A stretch of 64,000 bases of DNA, from assembly GCF_008728515.1 (NCBI RefSeq), contig NW_022161657.1, forward strand, positions 1 through 64,000, in the 5' to 3' direction. The notes under the pieces are model-generated. The model was not told the origin of the DNA. It worked only from the letters and a program-made list of their open reading frames with translations, and did no database searches. Every line of letters begins with the position of its first letter. Within the stretch, counting starts at the first letter, position 1. Source of the DNA: Papio anubis (lineage: Eukaryota > Chordata > Mammalia > Primates > Cercopithecidae). Of the stretch, positions 59,610-64,000 are shown piece after piece. The position numbers and the translations under genes were made by a program.

Positions 59610-59906
59610 GGAAGGGTGCAGTGGCTCACACCTGTAATCCCAGCACTTTGGGAGGCCCAGGCAGGTGGATCACTTGAGCTCAGGCATTCAAGACCAGCCT
59701 GGTCAACATGGCGAAACTCCATCTCCACTAAAAATATGAAAATTAGTCAGGCGTGGTGGCAGGCACCTGTAATCCCAGCTACTTGGGAGGCTGAGGCAGA
59801 AGAATTGCTTGAACCTGGGAGGCAGAGGTTTCAGTGATCTGAGATTGTGACACTGCACTCCAGCCTGGACAATAGAGTGAGTCTCTGTCTTTAAAAAAAA
59901 AAAAAA
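59610..59906 (+). mobile_element. Alu SINE (AluS-like), sense
   Basis: Full-length Alu with a poly(A) tail (59893-59910). The start reads ggaagggtgcagtggctcac and the end tccagcctggacaatagagt. The 12-bp target duplication aaaatcaactta lies at 59598-59609 and 59907-59918. Confidence 0.95.
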
Positions 59907-59918
59907 AAAATCAACTTA

Positions 59919-60369
59919 ACTTAGCATTTGAGCCGTTTGTTGTTTGTTGTAGCGCTGTGGTAGGGACTTCATGTGGAAAATGTTGGTCTTACACTAAAAG
60001 GACTCACAAGACTCTAGTTACAGATTTCTTCTGAATGTACCTTAGCATATAATAATCAATGTGACAAGCTTGCCCTTCCTTTTCAGCTAGTCAGTGTCAG
60101 TTTGTGCAGCTCTTAGCATTCCCCTCTCCAGGAGCTCCTTTTAAATGTGCTGCTTGTACTTTATCATCAAGTAGAAAGCAACATACTAGGCTTAGTGGAT
60201 TCACATGTGAGGTATATTAAATAGGCTTTTAACCAGGATCAGAGCGTATAGGGAACACTACATGAAACAAAGTTATTATGTCATCTATTTCGTCTCTTCA
60301 CATGTAACTTTTAAAACATTTCTTCTTTCTTGTTTATGTTCTGAAGAACTGAGAACATATAATCACCCT
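59919..60369. other. Unassigned sequence
   Basis: Nothing recognised in about 450 bp. Confidence 0.4.
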
Positions 60370-60510
60370 CGTTGTATATCATGGCATGATTATATAGACA
60401 AGTATTGGAGGTCCAGAAATGTTAAGGAATTAACCTAAGGATACACAATTACTGTTTGTCCAGAGAGAAGTCAAATCCATTAGGTAAGTACCATGCTATT
60501 TCTTGAGAAG
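60370..60510 (-). mobile_element. MIR SINE fragment, antisense
   Basis: gaggtccagaaatgttaagg, aattaacctaaggatacaca, and gtcaaatccattaggtaagt, ending taccatgctatttc, follow the 3' portion of antisense MIR. Confidence 0.5.
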
Positions 60511-60562
60511 TGGCAGGTCCCAGGGATTAAGCTGATGGCTCTCCATAAGCTTGGAAGTATCT

Positions 60563-60627
60563 CGGAGAGGCCAGAGGATTCCTCACAGGCTTCACAGCTT
60601 CGAGTTCCAGTGAAACTGGCCTCTCCG
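60563..60627. repeat. Perfect 12-bp GC-rich inverted repeat
   Basis: cggagaggccag (60563-60574) pairs with ctggcctctccg (60616-60627) across a 41-nt loop, in otherwise AT-rich DNA. Confidence 0.8.
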
Positions 60628-63214
60628 AAGAAGCTACAGTCAGTCGGCGGACACATAATTCTAATTAAATACTGTGCACCATGTTTCATGTTGATTACAT
60701 AAAAGCATCTTTGAGGAAGTACAGAACAAATTGCATTATCCCTTTCATTTCAAAACTACCAGGTCGTTTCCTCAGATTATTGATTATCATCTGCAGTATC
60801 CATTGCCACCAGAATCTTTATTGCCAATATTCTCTTCCCTTAACCTTCCCAATCTCTCTCTGCCTTTAATTCACTTCCAAGTTAATGCGTTGTGCTTTCT
60901 GCTAGCCATTAAGAAATTGCGCTATGTTTTCAACCTTGTAAGCTCATTTTCTTGCTGTCATTGAAAGGCGGTATGAAGACACTGCCTCTCTTACAGCTTC
61001 CAGTCTCAACATCCTTATGGAAGATGAATCTAGCCCTCTTTACCGTCCAACTCCTCATGACCCAGATTTGTTTCTTTTACCACACTTTCCCCACATTTTC
61101 CCAAAAGTTTATGCAGGGGCTTGGCATTTCTAGTAACTGTTTTTTCAAACCTGCTGTCCTACTAGCATATTAAGTATGCCTATCTATTCCAGTAATTATT
61201 CAGTGTCAAGGCTCCCAGTTCGTTGACACGAACTTGATTTCCCTAACCATCACTCCATTTATGTACTCACTTTCTTTGCTCTCTGGTATATATTTCATGC
61301 TGCACCATGAAAGTCATTCACTAGCCAAAGTCCTTATCTCTTTTTTCCCACCTCCTCCACAATATACATGTTGAGCTATGTCCTAACACTGGTTAAGTCT
61401 AAATATTTGCATATTTACTTAATGCCTACCTGGCTGCACATCTGAAGACAATTATCTAAGAGAGTATAGGAGGTGGAAAAGTTCTTATCACAGGTAAACA
61501 GTCATGGGGTTCTTCAGAGGAAGGAATCAGGATGTATTTGTATAGTACTGAAGTAATAGATGGTGATTCATGAAAGGAAAGAAACAATATCTCAGAGAAA
61601 ATAAAGCAACAAGCTGAGCAGTGTTGATTGTCACTAGAAAAGTCTATACAACATGGAGGAATCATTAAGTTTAGCAAATACCATAGAGCTCAATTAAATG
61701 AAGCTTTCACTTTTTTGTATCTCTGTCCTATATCTTAGACAATATAGAAATGTTTGGCTACTGTGCATAAAGAAATAATCAAAACCCTCTGAGAAATTCT
61801 GTGTAATTGATATAATATCACTAGGGCCAGTCCCCAGGTTTTGGAAAACTAGAACCATAGAAATATTTACAAATCAATAGATTTGCACAGGTGTATCCAG
61901 TCTTTTTCCTTAAACGTAGTCACTATTTCTTTTTTTTTTCTTTTTTTTCAAACCAAATTTAAAAAGACTCAATTTTAAAATGAAAAAAAAAAAGTTACTA
62001 TTTAGCTTGAAATCTATCAAGATGATATATATTTTTATTAACAAATGACCTTATGCAGGTTTAAAAATTTTAACTAAGGCAATGTTTGTCCAGATGTGTA
62101 TGGAAGGAAACCTTCAGAACAACTCAGCCCCTGGATCAGTGCTTTGTAAAGACCTCTGGGTCCTATGCCCACATTCTTGTTATAGACATATAATCCTATA
62201 CAAAATCAACACTCAAGCCATTACATGCAAGAAGACCATAACAACAAGTATCAGAATGCTAGAAAAAAAAATTCACTAAGGAATAATACAAATATGTTCA
62301 GATAAAAATAGCAACAACCAAAATTCAAGGGACTTTATTCCTGGAAAATCCCACAAAACAAAGTAAGTCAATAAATGAAGACACCAAACTCAATTCAGCA
62401 AGAAATTACCAGCACCGCCAGCCAGGGTGGCACACTGAAATGACAGAGACAAATGGTATCTTAGGTATCCACCACCATTGCGGATAAGAGGATCCCAGTC
62501 TGGGGCCGGAGGTCTCATCTCTGCGGAAAGTACATTTCTGTCAATACCTCTTTGCATCAAGGGAACCACACAACACAAAAGGCATCTCAGTAAAATTGTG
62601 TTAGAAAATACATATTTTGGATATGGGCTTATGACACAAGCTTTTGGGAAGAATTTATATATTTGGTAGGGATCGAATGTGCTCAGGAAACTATAGTAAT
62701 GCTATGACTGGACACATTAATAACTTTGACAGAGCGAGAGAGAAGAAATAATTTAATGAATCAAGCTAACATAAATACTATTATAAATTTATATAAATAT
62801 AAATATTGGGCAACAAATTTAAATTTATTAAATTTATTTCAATTTATCGCAGAACTTTCTGGCAACAAAAGCAAAAGGGAAAAATGAGTTAAATACATTT
62901 GAAAAGGACTTTTTTCTGGTACCAATTCTAAATCTAGTTCAAGGACCACTTTAATCAAAGATACATAAGAATATTACAGATGATTTCATCAACAAACCAA
63001 ATAAAGAAAATGTTTCTAATATGTTCATAGTATTTTATAACTGAATGTGCAATAAAACGTCAATGGAGCTTATTAATTAAAACTCAGGAAAGTCATTTAT
63101 TTAAGTGGGGGAGGCAAAGAGAAAGAAACCTTCCAGGTGATTCTAACACATGCTCAATTTTGAGAGCTTCTACTCCAGAAGTTATGTTCTGAGCAACTGA
63201 AATATGAGGAATTC
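60628..63214. other. Unassigned sequence
   Basis: About 2.6 kb with no firm repeat family. 60760-61300 is pyrimidine-rich and weakly L2-like. A GC-richer patch at 62390-62570 is unassigned. Homopolymers occur at 61929-61948 (T) and 61982-61992 (A). Confidence 0.4.
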
Positions 63215-63755
63215 TTTTCTTTAACTTTTATTTTTAGTTTAGGGGTACAAGTGCAGGTTTGCTACATAGGTAAACTGATGTCATGGAGGTTTGTGATACA
63301 TATTATTTCATTACCCTGGTATTAAGCCTACTACCCATTAGTTACTGTTCCTTAACTTCTCCCTCGTCCCACCCTCCACCCTCCAAAAGGACCAAGTGTG
63401 TTGTTCCCCTCTATGTGTCCATGTGTTTTCATGATTTAGCTCCCACTTATAAGTGACAACATGCTGTATTTGGTTTTCTGTTCCTGTGTTAGTTTGCTGG
63501 GAATAACGTCCTCCAGCTCCATCCATGTCCCTGCAAAAGACAAGATCTTGTTCTTTTTTATGCCTGCATGAGATTCCATGGTGTATATGCACCACATTTT
63601 CTTTATCCAGTCTACCACTGATAGGCATTTAGGTTGACTCCATATCTTTGCTGCAATGAACATATGCTTGCATGTGTCTTTATAACAGAATGATTTATAT
63701 TCCTTTGGGTACATACCCAGTAATGGAATTGCTGGGTCGAATGATATTTTTTTTG
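63215..63755 (-). mobile_element. 5'-truncated primate L1, antisense
   Basis: Antisense 3'UTR starting tttatttttagtttaggggt and tgcaggtttgctacataggt, then the ORF2 C-terminus (minus-strand KNKILSFAGTWMELEDV and TMESHAGIKK at 63436-63714). It breaks off near 63755 after gctgggtcgaatgat, a typical short 5'-truncated insertion of about 540 bp. Confidence 0.92.
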
Positions 63756-64000
63756 TCTTTAAAGAGAAGGGTGCAGTTGGATGTTTCCAAAGTCAGTGGA
63801 AGATAATTGATACAATTTCTTACCTCCTACCCTGGTCCCCAGTATTAAATATTTTATATTTTAGACTCTAGGTATAAACAACCTAAAAAACTTCTTCACC
63901 ATAGGCCATGAATGCAGTCAACATGGATGTCAGCATTCAGCTTTATTTTGTTACATTGAAAACATACTACCAAACACCCTTTTCCCAATTGCATTATGCT
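63756..64000. other. Unassigned sequence to window end
   Basis: Nothing recognised. Confidence 0.4.

Noticed and set aside
60563..60627. microRNA precursor
   Set aside because: The stem is only 12-13 bp with a 41-nt loop, too short for a canonical precursor.
1..64000. Human origin, tRNA/snRNA genes, nuclear mitochondrial insertions, intact retroviral genes
   Set aside because: The monkey-type AluY argues against human. I saw no cloverleaf, U6, 7SK, Y RNA, 5S or mitochondrial text by eye, and only solo LTRs. A library search would be needed to exclude small fragments.

Overview
This is AT-rich primate nuclear DNA, best explained as an intergenic or deep intronic stretch of an Old World monkey genome. 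I found no intact protein-coding gene. The organism call rests on one young Alu (53133-53440, minus strand). It carries a set of base changes that I know from cercopithecid (macaque/baboon-lineage) AluY subfamilies and not from human or ape ones. The other Alus and the primate L1s fit a catarrhine primate but do not separate monkey from ape. All family names are from recognition by eye; no repeat library was run.

Layout. 1-2675 is an old L1 (+). 3593-3993 is a solo THE1-type LTR with a 5-bp target duplication. 4268-4405 is a CTTC tract. 6170-7198 holds old L1 pieces (-). 7205-9105 is a decayed processed pseudogene of MTMR14 on the minus strand, the only gene-derived segment recognised. 12120-16840 holds two L1 units (-), the second having lost ORF1 and half of ORF2, with a pyrimidine tract at the join. 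19021-20225 is a Tigger-like DNA transposon. 22790-25395 is an L1 ORF2 fragment followed by the 5' end of another L1 (+); 236 bp spanning that junction are copied at 20965-21200. From 25.4 to 41.5 kb the DNA is mostly unique, with scattered MIR, L2 and LTR pieces (26160, 32578, 39977). 41740-46841 holds an L1 fragment with a nested Alu, an MLT1 LTR, an AluY and a free Alu monomer. 49336-56165 is a nearly full-length but dead L1 (-), split by the young Alu. The last 8 kb has MIRs, one AluS-like copy and a truncated L1 at 63215.

No set of genes works together here; the biology is the history of retrotransposition. The most notable theme is local copy-and-paste. Three pairs of sites share non-simple sequence out of context: 20965/23020 (offset 2055 bp), 52031/54851 (offset 2820 bp) and 4352/15150. 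They look like short templated insertions or local duplications. No novel defence, metabolic or regulatory system is visible.
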